Part shown: positions 1 to 8,057 of the stretch, one piece after another
Position numbering within the stretch: position 1 is the first letter of the stretch
Layout: every line of letters starts with the position of its first letter
Origin: Rhizobium mesosinicum
Lineage (GTDB): Bacteria; Pseudomonadota; Alphaproteobacteria; Rhizobiales; Rhizobiaceae
DNA length: 64,000 nt
Assembly (NCBI RefSeq): GCF_019511345.1
Contig: NZ_JAEUAK010000008.1
Location: forward strand, 124,001-188,000
Reading direction: 5' to 3'
Program-made: the position numbers and the translations under genes
The notes under the pieces: generated by a model
Database searches by the model: none
The model's input: the letters and a program-made list of their open reading frames with translations, nothing else
Told to the model about the DNA's origin: nothing

Positions 1-776
1 CGGACCGGCTGATTGCCGCAAGTTCGGATCGCGCGAAAACCGTGCAGCTGCACCAGAAGAGCATGGACAATAGCATCATGACCATGCGCGAGCTGAAGGG
101 TGGGCTTACTATCCCGGCCGGGCAGACCGTGACGCTTGCGCCGAATCACCACCTGATGTTTCAGGATGTGGAGAAGCCCTTTAAACAGGGCGAGAGGATC
201 CGGGTGGTGCTGAGCTTCGAGAAGGCGGGTGAGATCACGGCCTATTTCGCCGTCGGCAAGATCGCCGGGCCGCTGGACGATATCGGTGGGGCCAGTGGCA
301 TGGACCATGGCGGCATGGACCACGGCGGCAGGGGCCATGGGGCGATGAATATGCCTGGCAAGGAAGGCATGGACATGTCCGGACCGCCACCCGAAGAGGC
401 GATCCCCGAGACGCTGAAGACCATGTTCGAGCGGCCGGACAAGCCGCTGACAATCCTGCCTGTGGTCGTGGAGAAGGACTGGGCGATTGCCGGCTGGCAG
501 CAGGATGGGCGGGGCGGTCGCGCATTGCTGAAAAAGGGGCATCACGGCTGGAATGTTTTTCTGTGCAGCGGCGATGGTATCAGGCAAGCCGCGGCGCTGG
601 AGAAGGCAGGGCTCTCCATTGGTGATGCGAAGGCGCTTGCGGCCGATCTGGCCGAGGCCGAAAGCAAGCTTGATCCCAAGGTTCTCGCGCTGTTTGCGAG
701 CTTCGAGGGTACCGTCATGATGGCGGGCGAGGCCGGTGATGCCGGTCAGGCCGGTCATGAGGCGCATGGGCAATGA
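1..776 (+). CDS. Copper chaperone PCuAC-domain protein (5' partial)
   Basis: The reading frame is open from the first base of the window, so the N-terminus lies outside; the GTG at 42 is internal. The visible part begins inside a PCuAC (DUF461) periplasmic copper-chaperone domain, with the conserved Met and the His-x-Met ligand pair (HLM, near residue 50). A linker rich in His, Met and Gly (repeated MDHGG) follows and could bind more copper. The C-terminal ~110 residues form a separate globular region seen in copper-uptake-associated proteins. PCuAC proteins hand Cu(I) to cytochrome oxidase in the periplasm. The family call is firm; the role of the C-terminal part is inference. Confidence 0.8.
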   Translation, partial: DRLIAASSDRAKTVQLHQKSMDNSIMTMRELKGGLTIPAGQTVTLAPNHHLMFQDVEKPFKQGERIRVVLSFEKAGEITAYFAVGKIAGPLDDIGGASGMDHGGMDHGGRGHGAMNMPGKEGMDMSGPPPEEAIPETLKTMFERPDKPLTILPVVVEKDWAIAGWQQDGRGGRALLKKGHHGWNVFLCSGDGIRQAAALEKAGLSIGDAKALAADLAEAESKLDPKVLALFASFEGTVMMAGEAGDAGQAGHEAHGQ

Positions 777-962
777 GCGCGCGCAGCCTTGCCATTTCAG
801 GTTTTGCCGCTTGGCGCGACGCTGGCGAAGATCCGCCATGTATCGCTCAGCGCAGGGGTGTGCGAAGGGGGCCGCCATCTTAACCGGCGGAAAGTCAGAG
901 AGAGCGATATGGATCGATAGGGGCTCGGGACGTCCCGTGCTGCAGCCCTCGTCGGCATGGGC

Positions 963-1388
963 TCAAGTTGTCGGCTCGAACCGAAGGATCCCGGCGACCT
1001 TGGGTCCGGAGCCGGAATCCGAGGGATGGGAGACGCCATCCATGACCTGAACCTCCGGAAAATCGAAGGGGCTGACGCCCTCGATGCAGGCGACATTGAT
1101 GCCGAACTGGTTCGGATTCGAGCGACGCTGATGATGGGTATAGATGCCGCAGGTCTTGCAGAAATAGTGCTTCGCCGTGCCGGTATTGAATTGATAAAGC
1201 GTCAGATTGTCTTCGCCCTTATCAAATTCGATATCCGAGAGCTGTGCCGAGACGGCGATGGCGCCGCGCATGCGGCAGTAGGAACAGTTGCAGCGGCGGA
1301 TCGTATTGAATTCGTCCGCCAACCGAACCCGGAATTTAACGCTGCCGCAGTGGCAGGCTGCATTATGCTCTTGTCTTTCGTCGCTCAT
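963..1388 (-). CDS. GFA (CENP-V/Gfa) family zinc-binding protein
   Basis: This 141-residue protein matches the glutathione-dependent formaldehyde-activating (GFA) fold. The zinc-ligand cysteines are visible: CHC near residues 12-14, CNCSYC near 33-38 and CKTC near 77-80. The start is the ATG at 1388, giving a length normal for the family. Most GFA proteins bind zinc and glutathione, but few have a proven reaction, so no substrate is assigned. It lies just downstream of the hexapeptide acyltransferase on the same strand (28 bp gap) and may be cotranscribed with it. Confidence 0.85.
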   Translation of the reverse strand: MSDERQEHNAACHCGSVKFRVRLADEFNTIRRCNCSYCRMRGAIAVSAQLSDIEFDKGEDNLTLYQFNTGTAKHYFCKTCGIYTHHQRRSNPNQFGINVACIEGVSPFDFPEVQVMDGVSHPSDSGSGPKVAGILRFEPTT

Positions 1389-1416
1389 GATCCGCCTGTC
1401 TTTCTCGATAAACAAT

Positions 1417-2049
1417 CTAAGCCCAGCGCTCGCAGAAGGCCTCGATGTCGCTGGATTGAAAATCGGTAAGCCGCTCCATGATCGTCTCGAAGGGCCAGTC
1501 CCACCAGCCGATGGCGGCAAGTTTTTCAGCGACGGGCCGCGAGAACCGCTCACGAATGAATTTGGCAGGAACGCCGCCAACGATCGTATAGGGGGCGACA
1601 TCCTTGGTGACGACGGCGCCGGCCGCAAGCACGGCGCCATCCCCGACCCTGACACCCGGAAGCACCACGACGCCGTGGCCGATCCACACATCATTGCCGA
1701 TGATGGCGCGATCGGCTTTTCGCTCTGCGAAGAAGGCGTGGTCGCGCACGGCGTCGGCCGAATAATATTCCGGGCAATAGGTGAAGCGGTGCATGGACGG
1801 ACGGTCCATCGGGTGATTGGGAGCGCCCATCCTGACCTCTGCGGCAATAGCGCAGAATTTCCCGATCGTCGCATTCCCGGCGATGCAGCGCTGCCCGAGA
1901 TAGGAAAAATCCCCGAGTTCGACCGTGTGCAGGGAGGTATTCTCCAGAATCTCGCAGCATTTGCCGATGCTGGAATCCCGGAGGCTCGCTGTCGGATGAA
2001 TGACGGTTTCGGCGATCTTGGGGCGGTTTGGCTGGGTGATCGAGTCCAT
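1417..2049 (-). CDS. Hexapeptide-repeat acyltransferase (phosphonate-metabolism/CatB-like)
   Basis: A 210-residue left-handed beta-helix acyltransferase. Hexapeptide repeats run through residues 20-70 and 115-165, with the catalytic His in the N-D-V-W-I-G-H motif near 120 and the terminal P-Y-x-I-V-G-G-x-P-A-K signature near 155. It resembles the transferase family often carried beside phn (C-P lyase) genes, but no phn genes are visible here, so the acceptor is unknown. The start at 2049 gives the usual family N-terminus; a longer open frame upstream runs into the MFS gene and is out of phase with it. A related paralogue lies at 38662-39294. Confidence 0.8.
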   Translation of the reverse strand: MDSITQPNRPKIAETVIHPTASLRDSSIGKCCEILENTSLHTVELGDFSYLGQRCIAGNATIGKFCAIAAEVRMGAPNHPMDRPSMHRFTYCPEYYSADAVRDHAFFAERKADRAIIGNDVWIGHGVVVLPGVRVGDGAVLAAGAVVTKDVAPYTIVGGVPAKFIRERFSRPVAEKLAAIGWWDWPFETIMERLTDFQSSDIEAFCERWA

Positions 2050-2129
2050 GGGCACTCTCCGGATTTCCGCCTGCCTAACCGGGGACGGTGAAGGATATGT
2101 GACGGGAAGAGAGAGAAGCGGGCTTTGCC

Positions 2130-3368
2130 CTATGCCTGTGCAGTTTGCACGGGGCGAGCCTCTCGCGTGCTCAGAAGAACCAGCGGCACCGCGATCGCAT
2201 AAAGCGCAATCACCGAGAGCCAGATTCCACCCGGCCAGTTCTCCCGCGTGACGAAATAGAGGGATGAGAAGGCAAGCGGCGCGATGATGGAGGCGAGGCT
2301 GACGGTGGAGGCAAGCACGCCCTGCAACTCGCCCTGCCGGTCGGGCTCGACTTTTCTTGTGGCGAGCGCCTGGAACGCGGGGTTGCCGATACCGACGAGG
2401 GTGAAGATCGGCATGATAGCGAAGATCATCCAGCCCTGATTTGCGAAAGCCATGACTGTCAGGGCGATCACGGCGGCGGCGATGCCTGTGATGACCGACC
2501 AGCGCTCGCCGAGCAGGCGTGTCGCCGGCCCCGGCAGGAAGGCTTGGCAGACTGTCTGGCAGATGCCGAAGGCGCCGAGCGACAGGCCGATTGAGACACC
2601 GTTCCAGCCGAACGTATCGAAGCCCCAGAGCGCCCAGCAGGTGCCGTAGGATTCGCCGGCGGCGCTGAAGACGAAATAGACGGATACGATGGGCGGCAGG
2701 CCTTTCATCGAAGCGGTCCGTTTCAGCGGCCGCAGCGGGTTCAGCGCAGTGAGGTCGATCTTCCGGCACGAGGGCGTGCGGGATTCGGGTAGGCGGGACT
2801 CCGGCAGAACGAAGAGAGCGAGCAGCAGATTGCAGGCGTTCAGCGCTGCGGCGGCGATGAAGGGCAGGCGCAGCCAATAGTCGCCGAGCAAGCCGCCGAG
2901 GACGGGGCCGATGATGAAGCCGGCGCCGAACATGGCGTTGGTGAGGCCGAAGCGGCGGGCGCGCTGATCGGCCGGCGAAATATCAGTAATGTAGGCCGCT
3001 GCGACCGACATATTGGCGCTGGTGAGGCCGGCGATGGCGCGACCGGTCAGAAGCAGAAGGAGGGACGGCGCAAAGGCCATGATGACGTAATTGACCGCGG
3101 CGCCGGCAAGCGAGATCAGCAGCACGGGGCGCCGGCCGATCGTGTCGCTGAGCGCGCCGAGCACGGGCGAGAAGACGAACTGCATGGCGGCATAGAGTGC
3201 CGTCATGAGGCCGACATCGAAGGCGATGTCCCGCGTCTGCATCACGTCCTGAAGGAGCCGGGGCAGAATGGGGAAGATCAGCCCTATGCCGACGGCATCG
3301 AGGCAGATGGCGGCAAAGATGACGAGGAGCGGTTTGTTCGTGCCGGACTTGTTCATTGGGGAGCTCAT
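2130..3368 (-). CDS. MFS transporter, TetA (TCR/Tet) type
   Basis: A 412-residue, 12-helix major facilitator. Visible signatures are the first-helix D-A-V-G-I-G-L-I-x-P motif, motif A between helices 2 and 3 (GALSDTIGRRP, near 90-100) and the helix-5 motif C glycines (GFIIGPVLGG). This is the class B/C TetA-like antiporter architecture, so drug/H+ antiport at the inner membrane is likely; tetracycline as substrate is not shown. Its ATG overlaps the stop of the upstream oxidoreductase by four bases (ATGA), showing translational coupling. Both genes diverge from a TetR regulator, which probably controls them. Confidence 0.85.
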   Translation of the reverse strand: MSSPMNKSGTNKPLLVIFAAICLDAVGIGLIFPILPRLLQDVMQTRDIAFDVGLMTALYAAMQFVFSPVLGALSDTIGRRPVLLISLAGAAVNYVIMAFAPSLLLLLTGRAIAGLTSANMSVAAAYITDISPADQRARRFGLTNAMFGAGFIIGPVLGGLLGDYWLRLPFIAAAALNACNLLLALFVLPESRLPESRTPSCRKIDLTALNPLRPLKRTASMKGLPPIVSVYFVFSAAGESYGTCWALWGFDTFGWNGVSIGLSLGAFGICQTVCQAFLPGPATRLLGERWSVITGIAAAVIALTVMAFANQGWMIFAIMPIFTLVGIGNPAFQALATRKVEPDRQGELQGVLASTVSLASIIAPLAFSSLYFVTRENWPGGIWLSVIALYAIAVPLVLLSTREARPVQTAQA

Positions 3369-4267
3369 GGGGAAATGATGAGTTTGCCGGTGACGTGGCC
3401 GGCTGCGCTGACGATCTGCGCTTCGGCCGTCTTCTCCAGCGGAAAGCTTTGCTCGATGTGCAGGCGAAAGAGGCCCTTGGAATGGAGCCGGGCCACGTCG
3501 GCCAGCACCCGTTCGGGATCTTTCGGAGGGCCGCGAGAGAATTTTGCGCCATATTCCTCGGCCGAGAAATCGGCAACGGAGAGGACGTGCGCGGCATCGC
3601 CCACGATGGCGATCAGTTCGGGGATGATGCCGGAGCCGGCGACATCGATGGCTGCGTCGATACCATCGGGCGCAAGCTGCCGCACCCGGTCAGTGAGGCC
3701 GGGTCCGTAGGTCGTCGGGATGGCGCCAAGTTCCCTGAGATAGTCGTGCTTCTGCGGGCTCGCGGTGCCGATGACGGTGGTGCCCCTGACCCTCGCAAGC
3801 TGGATAACGGCCGAGCCGATGCCGCCGGCGGCACCGCTGACGAGCAGCGTCTGGCCGGATCTTACGCTGAGTTCGTCCAGGCCGCGCCATGCCGTCTCCG
3901 ATATGACGGGAAGGGCGCCGGCGATCTCGAAGGGCAGGTCGTCGGGTTTGTGGACCCAATGCGTCAAGACGGCATGTTCGGCCATCATGCCCTCGCCATA
4001 GCCGAAGACGGCATCGCCGACGAAAGTGCTTGATACACCTGGGCCGACCTCATCAACGATGCCGGAGGCTTCGACGCCGACGCCTGCGGGGAAACGTATC
4101 TCCTCGAATTTGCGATATCGGCCTTCGCGGCGCTTCCAGTCCGAAGGGTTGACGCCGGCGGCGCGTACCGCGATGCGCACCTCGCCGGGGCCAGGATGTG
4201 GGGGATCGATCTCAACGATTTCGAGGACATCGGGGCCGCCGTAACGGCTGAACTGAACGGCTTTCAT
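3365..4267 (-). CDS. Zinc-independent MDR oxidoreductase (quinone reductase type)
   Basis: A 300-residue medium-chain dehydrogenase/reductase of the quinone oxidoreductase branch. A GroES-like N-domain contains GVNPSDWK near residue 40, and the Rossmann domain carries the nucleotide motif S-G-A-A-G-G-I-G-S-A near 145-155. The zinc-site cysteines of true alcohol dehydrogenases are absent, consistent with an NADPH:quinone or enone reductase. It is first in a two-gene operon with the TetA-like pump and is divergent from tetR, which suggests inducible handling of a reactive or toxic compound. The substrate is unknown. Confidence 0.85.
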   Translation of the reverse strand: MKAVQFSRYGGPDVLEIVEIDPPHPGPGEVRIAVRAAGVNPSDWKRREGRYRKFEEIRFPAGVGVEASGIVDEVGPGVSSTFVGDAVFGYGEGMMAEHAVLTHWVHKPDDLPFEIAGALPVISETAWRGLDELSVRSGQTLLVSGAAGGIGSAVIQLARVRGTTVIGTASPQKHDYLRELGAIPTTYGPGLTDRVRQLAPDGIDAAIDVAGSGIIPELIAIVGDAAHVLSVADFSAEEYGAKFSRGPPKDPERVLADVARLHSKGLFRLHIEQSFPLEKTAEAQIVSAAGHVTGKLIISP

Positions 4268-4369
4268 GGAATTTCCTTTCGACGGATGCAGGCAAAGTCC
4301 AGCCGCTCGTGGCGGGCTGGCATGCCGGCCGGCTCACGTCGAGTTGGTTTTGTATACTGCATATAAACA

Positions 4370-4382
4370 TATACTGAGTACA
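4370..4382. promoter_or_regulatory. Putative TetR operator, copy 1
   Basis: TATACTGAGTACA is a near-perfect inverted repeat and matches copy 2 at 11 of 13 positions. It lies in the 187-bp divergent region between the oxidoreductase gene and the TetR gene. Two copies in this position fit autoregulation plus control of the pump operon. Confidence 0.6.
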
Positions 4383-4418
4383 GGTATAGGATGCCGAAGC
4401 TGCGCCTGTCAACAATGA

Positions 4419-4431
4419 TGTACTCAGTACA
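4419..4431. promoter_or_regulatory. Putative TetR operator, copy 2
   Basis: TGTACTCAGTACA is a perfect palindrome around its central base (TGTACT-N-AGTACA). It lies 49 bp from copy 1 and about 24 bp upstream of the chosen tetR start, where a bound dimer would block tetR expression. Confidence 0.65.
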
Positions 4432-4454
4432 TAAACACTGCTATGGAGAGCACC

Positions 4455-5108
4455 ATGACGACGCCATCAGACGAAGCACCTTCCGACCGGAGATCCCGCA
4501 AGCGCCTTGCCACGCGGCGTGCCATCTCGCTTGCCGCCGACCGCTTGTTTTTCGAGCGGGGCTTCGAGAATGTGACGGTCGATGAAATTGCGGCCGCTGC
4601 CGATGTCGGACGCATGACGGTGTTCAACCATTTCCCGCGCAAGGAAGACATGTTCTTCGATCGCGACGAGGAAGCGCGTGAGACCTTGCGCCAAGCCCTG
4701 CGGCAGCGCGACAGCAGTGTTTCTCCCATCGAGACATTACGCCTGCTCGCGCATCAGCTCGTCAGGCAGCAGACGCCCTATTTGCTCTTTTCCACGGCGA
4801 GCCAGAGCTTCATCGAGACGGTGGAAAACAGCGAGACTCTGAAGGCGAGGGCGCGGGCGATCCGGGACGAGATCGCGGGAGAACTGGCGGTGGCCCTTGC
4901 CGAAAGTGCCGGGCAGGACGCAGACGATTCCAAGGCGAAACTCGCTGCCGCCATGCTGCTTGCAAGCTGGAGCGTCGCCTTCATCGAGGCGCATCGCATA
5001 TTTCGGCAGGAGCGGGATACGGACAAGGCGAAAGCCGCCTTTCTCGCGCTCGTCGATCAGGGAAGCGTGGGTGTGAAAGCTGCCGTGGCGGGCACGGCTT
5101 ACGCCTGA
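4455..5108 (+). CDS. TetR/AcrR family transcriptional repressor
   Basis: An N-terminal TetR helix-turn-helix (about residues 15-60, with V-D-E-I-A-A-A-A-D-V-G and T-V-F-N-H-F-P) is followed by a variable ligand-binding domain. The start at 4455 is preferred over the ATG at 4443 because GGAGAG lies 4-9 bases upstream of it, while the earlier ATG has no ribosome site. It is transcribed away from the oxidoreductase/MFS operon across two matching palindromes. It therefore probably represses that operon and itself until a toxic ligand binds. Confidence 0.88.
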   Translation: MTTPSDEAPSDRRSRKRLATRRAISLAADRLFFERGFENVTVDEIAAAADVGRMTVFNHFPRKEDMFFDRDEEARETLRQALRQRDSSVSPIETLRLLAHQLVRQQTPYLLFSTASQSFIETVENSETLKARARAIRDEIAGELAVALAESAGQDADDSKAKLAAAMLLASWSVAFIEAHRIFRQERDTDKAKAAFLALVDQGSVGVKAAVAGTAYA

Positions 5109-5124
5109 AACCGGCGGGAATCAA

Positions 5125-5156
5125 AAGGGCGCTCGACCCTTGCGGGGAGCGCCCTT
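5125..5156 (+). terminator. Hairpin after tetR
   Basis: A perfect 10-bp stem (AAGGGCGCTC with GAGCGCCCTT) starts 16 bases after the tetR stop. A clear T-run is missing, so termination is likely but not certain. Confidence 0.55.
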
Positions 5157-5337
5157 GCCTGTGGAGCTCGAACGCGGCTCGACCAACGTCGATACCAAGC
5201 GCAAGTCCGTTTTCAGGTGAAGCCGCGATATGATGCGTGGCCGGGCGGATTGCAAGGGGCAAAAGCTGGAATCTGCGATTTTCCCGCACGGATCTATCGC
5301 TGCAGCCGACATGACGTTTAAGGCCGACGGCAGTCGT

Positions 5338-5850
5338 TCAGCCGCAGCACCTGGCGGCGCTGGTCGGAGCGCAGCAGGAGGTCGACTGTGCTTGTTCCGC
5401 CAGCCACCGGTCGCGCGGCTTGCAGCTTGCGGGGCGGGGTGAGAGCTCCACATTCACGGCGCCGTCGCCGAGGGTGGGGACGGCGGCGCAATGGAGCTGC
5501 ATCGGCTGCACGCCGTCGCTGACTTCGAAAGTCAGCCTGGCCGAGCCGCTGAGCTGCACATGCTCGGAAACCTTGCGGATAATGGCGGCAAACTTGCCGG
5601 CCGGCATATGCGTGCGATTGCCTTCCTCGATATCCCAGAGCTGCACGAAAATCTCCGTCCAGGTTTCCGGATTGGCGCCGCAGTCCAATGCGGAGAATTG
5701 CCCGGCCTTCACCTCGGTCACATGATAGCCCGGCTTCACCGGCCGCCCGTCATAGTGGAATACCAAAGGCAGATCCGGAGTGCCTGCCAGCGTGTCGAGC
5801 AGCATTCCCAGGTTGATATCGTGAGAGAAGGTCTTGTCGATCGCGTTCAT
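5338..5850 (-). CDS. DUF6428 family protein (arsenic-operon associated)
   Basis: A 170-residue protein matching the DUF6428 family, which often sits next to arsR in alphaproteobacteria. The start at 5850 is chosen because AGGAG lies upstream of it; a longer frame to 5907 would overlap arsR. The last ~15 residues hold a Ser-Cys-Cys and a Cys-Cys-Gly, so a thiol-rich tail that could bind arsenite is visible. It diverges from arsR over a single palindrome and is probably under ArsR control. No biochemical function is known to me. Confidence 0.75.
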   Translation of the reverse strand: MNAIDKTFSHDINLGMLLDTLAGTPDLPLVFHYDGRPVKPGYHVTEVKAGQFSALDCGANPETWTEIFVQLWDIEEGNRTHMPAGKFAAIIRKVSEHVQLSGSARLTFEVSDGVQPMQLHCAAVPTLGDGAVNVELSPRPASCKPRDRWLAEQAQSTSCCAPTSAARCCG

Positions 5851-5866
5851 TTGCGGTACTCCTCGT

Positions 5867-5890
5867 TTCAATAATTCAAGGATTGTTGAA
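5867..5890. promoter_or_regulatory. Putative ArsR operator
   Basis: TTCAATAAT and ATTGTTGAA form an imperfect inverted repeat (one mismatch per arm) around a 6-bp centre. It ends two bases before the arsR ATG and lies between arsR and the divergent DUF6428 gene. ArsR/SmtB repressors typically bind this kind of AT-rich TTCAA/TTGAA dyad. Confidence 0.65.
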
Positions 5891-5892
5891 AT

Positions 5893-6249
5893 ATGGACGA
5901 ACGTCAAGCCCTCTCGTCATTTGGCGCGTTATCGCAGGAAACCCGCTTGCAGATCGTCCGCATGCTCGTCGTGGCCGGACCGGATGGCATGGCGGCGGGG
6001 ACCATTGCGGAAAAGCTCGACGTGTCGCCGTCGAATGTTTCCTTCCATCTGAAGGAACTCGACCGGGCCGGCCTCATCAGCCAGCAGCGGGAGGCGCGCT
6101 CGATCATCTACAGCGCCAATTACGATAAGCTGGCCGGGCTGGTGCGGTTCCTGATGGAGGATTGCTGCGCCGGTCATCCTGACATCTGCGCGCCTGCGGC
6201 TGAGGTCGCGGCCTGCTGCGCTCCTAAAATGGAGGAGAAACTGCAATGA
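5893..6249 (+). CDS. arsR: ArsR/SmtB family arsenite-responsive repressor
   Basis: A 118-residue winged-helix repressor. The recognition helix region S-P-S-N-V-S-F-H-L-K-E-L lies near residue 50. A C-terminal cluster of cysteines (CC near 92, a Cys near 99 and CC near 107) is the kind of site that binds trivalent arsenic. The ATG at 5893 has no Shine-Dalgarno sequence and directly abuts the operator, so the transcript may be nearly leaderless. It is first in a six-gene run (arsR, arsC remnant, arsN2, aqpS, arsC, MFS) in which each stop overlaps or nearly touches the next start. Confidence 0.9.
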   Translation: MDERQALSSFGALSQETRLQIVRMLVVAGPDGMAAGTIAEKLDVSPSNVSFHLKELDRAGLISQQREARSIIYSANYDKLAGLVRFLMEDCCAGHPDICAPAAEVAACCAPKMEEKLQ

Positions 6250-6488
6250 CCATAGACCGCATCTACAACGTGCTCTTTCTCTGTACGGGCAATTCGGCCC
6301 GTTCGGTCGAGGGCAGCGAAGTGGAAATAGGCCGCGCCTTTGCCCAGGCAGCCCGTTTCCTCAAGAGCCGTATCATGTCGTTCATCAGCCTGCCAATCGC
6401 CTCGATCGACAAGCTCGCGCTGGAATCGCTTCTACGCCAGATCGGCACGATGGACGGCGCCAGCATCAAGCAGCCCAAGGCAAGCTAA
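6246..6488 (+). pseudogene. arsC (low-molecular-weight phosphatase type) with large in-frame internal deletion
   Basis: The first 20 residues hold the phosphatase-loop motif C-T-G-N-S-A-R-S of thioredoxin-coupled arsenate reductases. At residue 21 the sequence jumps to the family C-terminus (V-E-G-S-E-V, then N/S-L-P-I-A-S-x-D-K-L). About 95 central residues are missing, with the frame kept, so the encoded protein is 80 residues instead of ~170. The catalytic Asp loop and the redox Cys pair are lost, so reductase activity is very unlikely. A second, unrelated glutaredoxin-type arsC lies three genes downstream and may have made this copy dispensable. Confidence 0.8.
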
Positions 6489-6931
6489 TGGGGTTCGATT
6501 TGCATCAACAAGCCCTGGACGGGTGCGATGACAGCCTTCGGGCGGCGCTCGCCGGCGCCGGGCTTCCGGTCGATGACCTCGCAGATGCCGGCCGAAGCTT
6601 CTACCGTTTTTCGTGCGACGGCGCGACGGTCGGTTTCGGCGGACTGGAACTCTACGGCGAGGCAGCGTTGCTGCGGTCGATCGTCGTCCTGCCCGATCGG
6701 CGGGGTTTCGGCTTCGGCCATGCGATCACACTCGGTCTGCTCGATGAGGCTCACAGGAAAGGTGCTGATGCCGCCTATCTGCTGACGGAATCAGCCGCCG
6801 CTTTCTTTCAGTCGCTCGGCTTTCATCCGATCGCCCGCGATGAAGCGCCCGCCGCCATCCTGACGACGCGCCAGGCCGCAAGCCTGTGCCCGGCATCCGC
6901 TGCCTTGATGGTCCGGAGCCTGCCGGCATGA
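6488..6931 (+). CDS. arsN2: Arsenic-operon GNAT acetyltransferase ArsN2
   Basis: A 147-residue GNAT-fold protein with the acetyl-CoA pyrophosphate loop near residues 65-78 (V-L-P-D-R-R-G-x-G-F-G). Placement inside an ars operon and the overall sequence fit the ArsN2 family. ArsN1 acetylates organoarsenicals such as phosphinothricin-like or arsenite-derived amino acids; the ArsN2 substrate is less clear. Its ATG overlaps the stop of the arsC remnant (TAATG), and its own stop overlaps the aqpS start. Confidence 0.8.
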   Translation: MGFDLHQQALDGCDDSLRAALAGAGLPVDDLADAGRSFYRFSCDGATVGFGGLELYGEAALLRSIVVLPDRRGFGFGHAITLGLLDEAHRKGADAAYLLTESAAAFFQSLGFHPIARDEAPAAILTTRQAASLCPASAALMVRSLPA

Positions 6932-7632
6932 GTGCGGTATTTCCTCTTTCGCGGCGGTTGGTCGCCGAAGCGCTCGGCACGTTGTTGCTGGTCGCAACCG
7001 TGGTCGGTTCCGGCATCATGGCCGACAAGCTGACGGACGATATCGCCCTTGCGTTGCTCGGCAATACGCTGGCAACGGGGCCAATCCTCGTCGTTCTGAT
7101 CACCATCGTGGGGCCGATTTCCGGCGCGCATTTCAATCCGGTCGTATCGCTGGTTTTTGCGCTCCGGCGCGAGTTGTCTGCCTCTTTCGTTCCGGCCTAT
7201 ATCGGCGCGCAAGTCATCGGCGGCATTGCCGGGACGATGCTTGCCCATGCGATGTTTGGCCTTCCCCTGCTGCAAGCTTCGGAAACCGCACGATCAGGCG
7301 GCGCGCAATGGCTCTCCGAAGTGACGGCAACCTTCGGTCTTGTCTTCATTATCTTCGCCGGTGTGCGCTTCCGCGCCGATGCGGTGGCGTGGCTGGTTGG
7401 CCTCTATATCACCGCCGCTTATTGGTTCACCGCATCCACCTCGTTTGCCAACCCGGCAGTTGCGATCGCCCGATCGCTGACGCACACATTTTCCGGCATC
7501 CGCCCGATCGATCTGCCGGGGTTTATTGTCGCTGAAGTTGTGGGCGCATTGCTGGCGCTGATGTTTTCCGGATGGCTGCTGATGGGCGCCCGTACTCCTG
7601 AAACCTTCGCTGAAACGGAATCTGCACCATGA
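6928..7632 (+). CDS. aqpS: Aquaglyceroporin AqpS (arsenite channel)
   Basis: A 234-residue MIP-family channel with six membrane helices and two half-helix loops, NPV near residue 63 and NPA near 173. In rhizobia AqpS replaces ArsB/Acr3: arsenate is reduced in the cell and arsenite leaves down its gradient through AqpS. The start at 6928 overlaps the arsN2 stop (ATGA); an in-frame start at 6886 would extend into arsN2 and is not needed. The following arsC overlaps its stop in the same way. Confidence 0.88.
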   Translation: MSAVFPLSRRLVAEALGTLLLVATVVGSGIMADKLTDDIALALLGNTLATGPILVVLITIVGPISGAHFNPVVSLVFALRRELSASFVPAYIGAQVIGGIAGTMLAHAMFGLPLLQASETARSGGAQWLSEVTATFGLVFIIFAGVRFRADAVAWLVGLYITAAYWFTASTSFANPAVAIARSLTHTFSGIRPIDLPGFIVAEVVGALLALMFSGWLLMGARTPETFAETESAP

Positions 7633-8057
7633 CCATGGACGTCAAGATCTATCACAACCCGCAATGCGGCACCTCGCGCAACACGCTGGCAATGATCCGC
7701 AATGCCGGCATCGAGCCCGAGGTCATCGAATATCTGCAAACCCCGCCGTCGCGCGCACAGCTGATCAAGATGATTGCGGACGCAGGTTTGAGCGTTCGCG
7801 AAGCGATCCGCGAAAAGGGCACACCTTATGTGGAGCTCGGCCTCGACAATCCGGATCTCACCGACGAGCAGCTGCTGGATGCGATGCTCAAGGATCCGAT
7901 CCTGATCAATCGCCCGTTCGTCGTCACGCCGCTCGGCACGCGCCTCGCGCGGCCTTCGGAAGTGGTTCTTGACATCCTGCCCGATACCCATAAAGGCCCG
8001 TTCGCCAAGGAAGACGGCGAGCAGGTTCTCGATGCCGACGGCAAGCGCCTTGTCTGA
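7629..8057 (+). CDS. arsC: Arsenate reductase, glutaredoxin-dependent
   Basis: A 142-residue member of the ArsC/Spx thioredoxin-fold family. The catalytic Cys lies in H-N-P-Q-C-G-T-S-R-N (residues 9-18), and the downstream Arg of the N-R-P motif (near 97) and T-P-L-G-T-R are present. It uses glutathione and glutaredoxin to reduce As(V) to As(III) in the cytoplasm. It is intact and so is probably the working reductase of this operon, unlike the deleted copy at 6246-6488. It overlaps aqpS by four bases, and the following MFS gene starts inside its 3' end. Confidence 0.92.
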   Translation: MTMDVKIYHNPQCGTSRNTLAMIRNAGIEPEVIEYLQTPPSRAQLIKMIADAGLSVREAIREKGTPYVELGLDNPDLTDEQLLDAMLKDPILINRPFVVTPLGTRLARPSEVVLDILPDTHKGPFAKEDGEQVLDADGKRLV

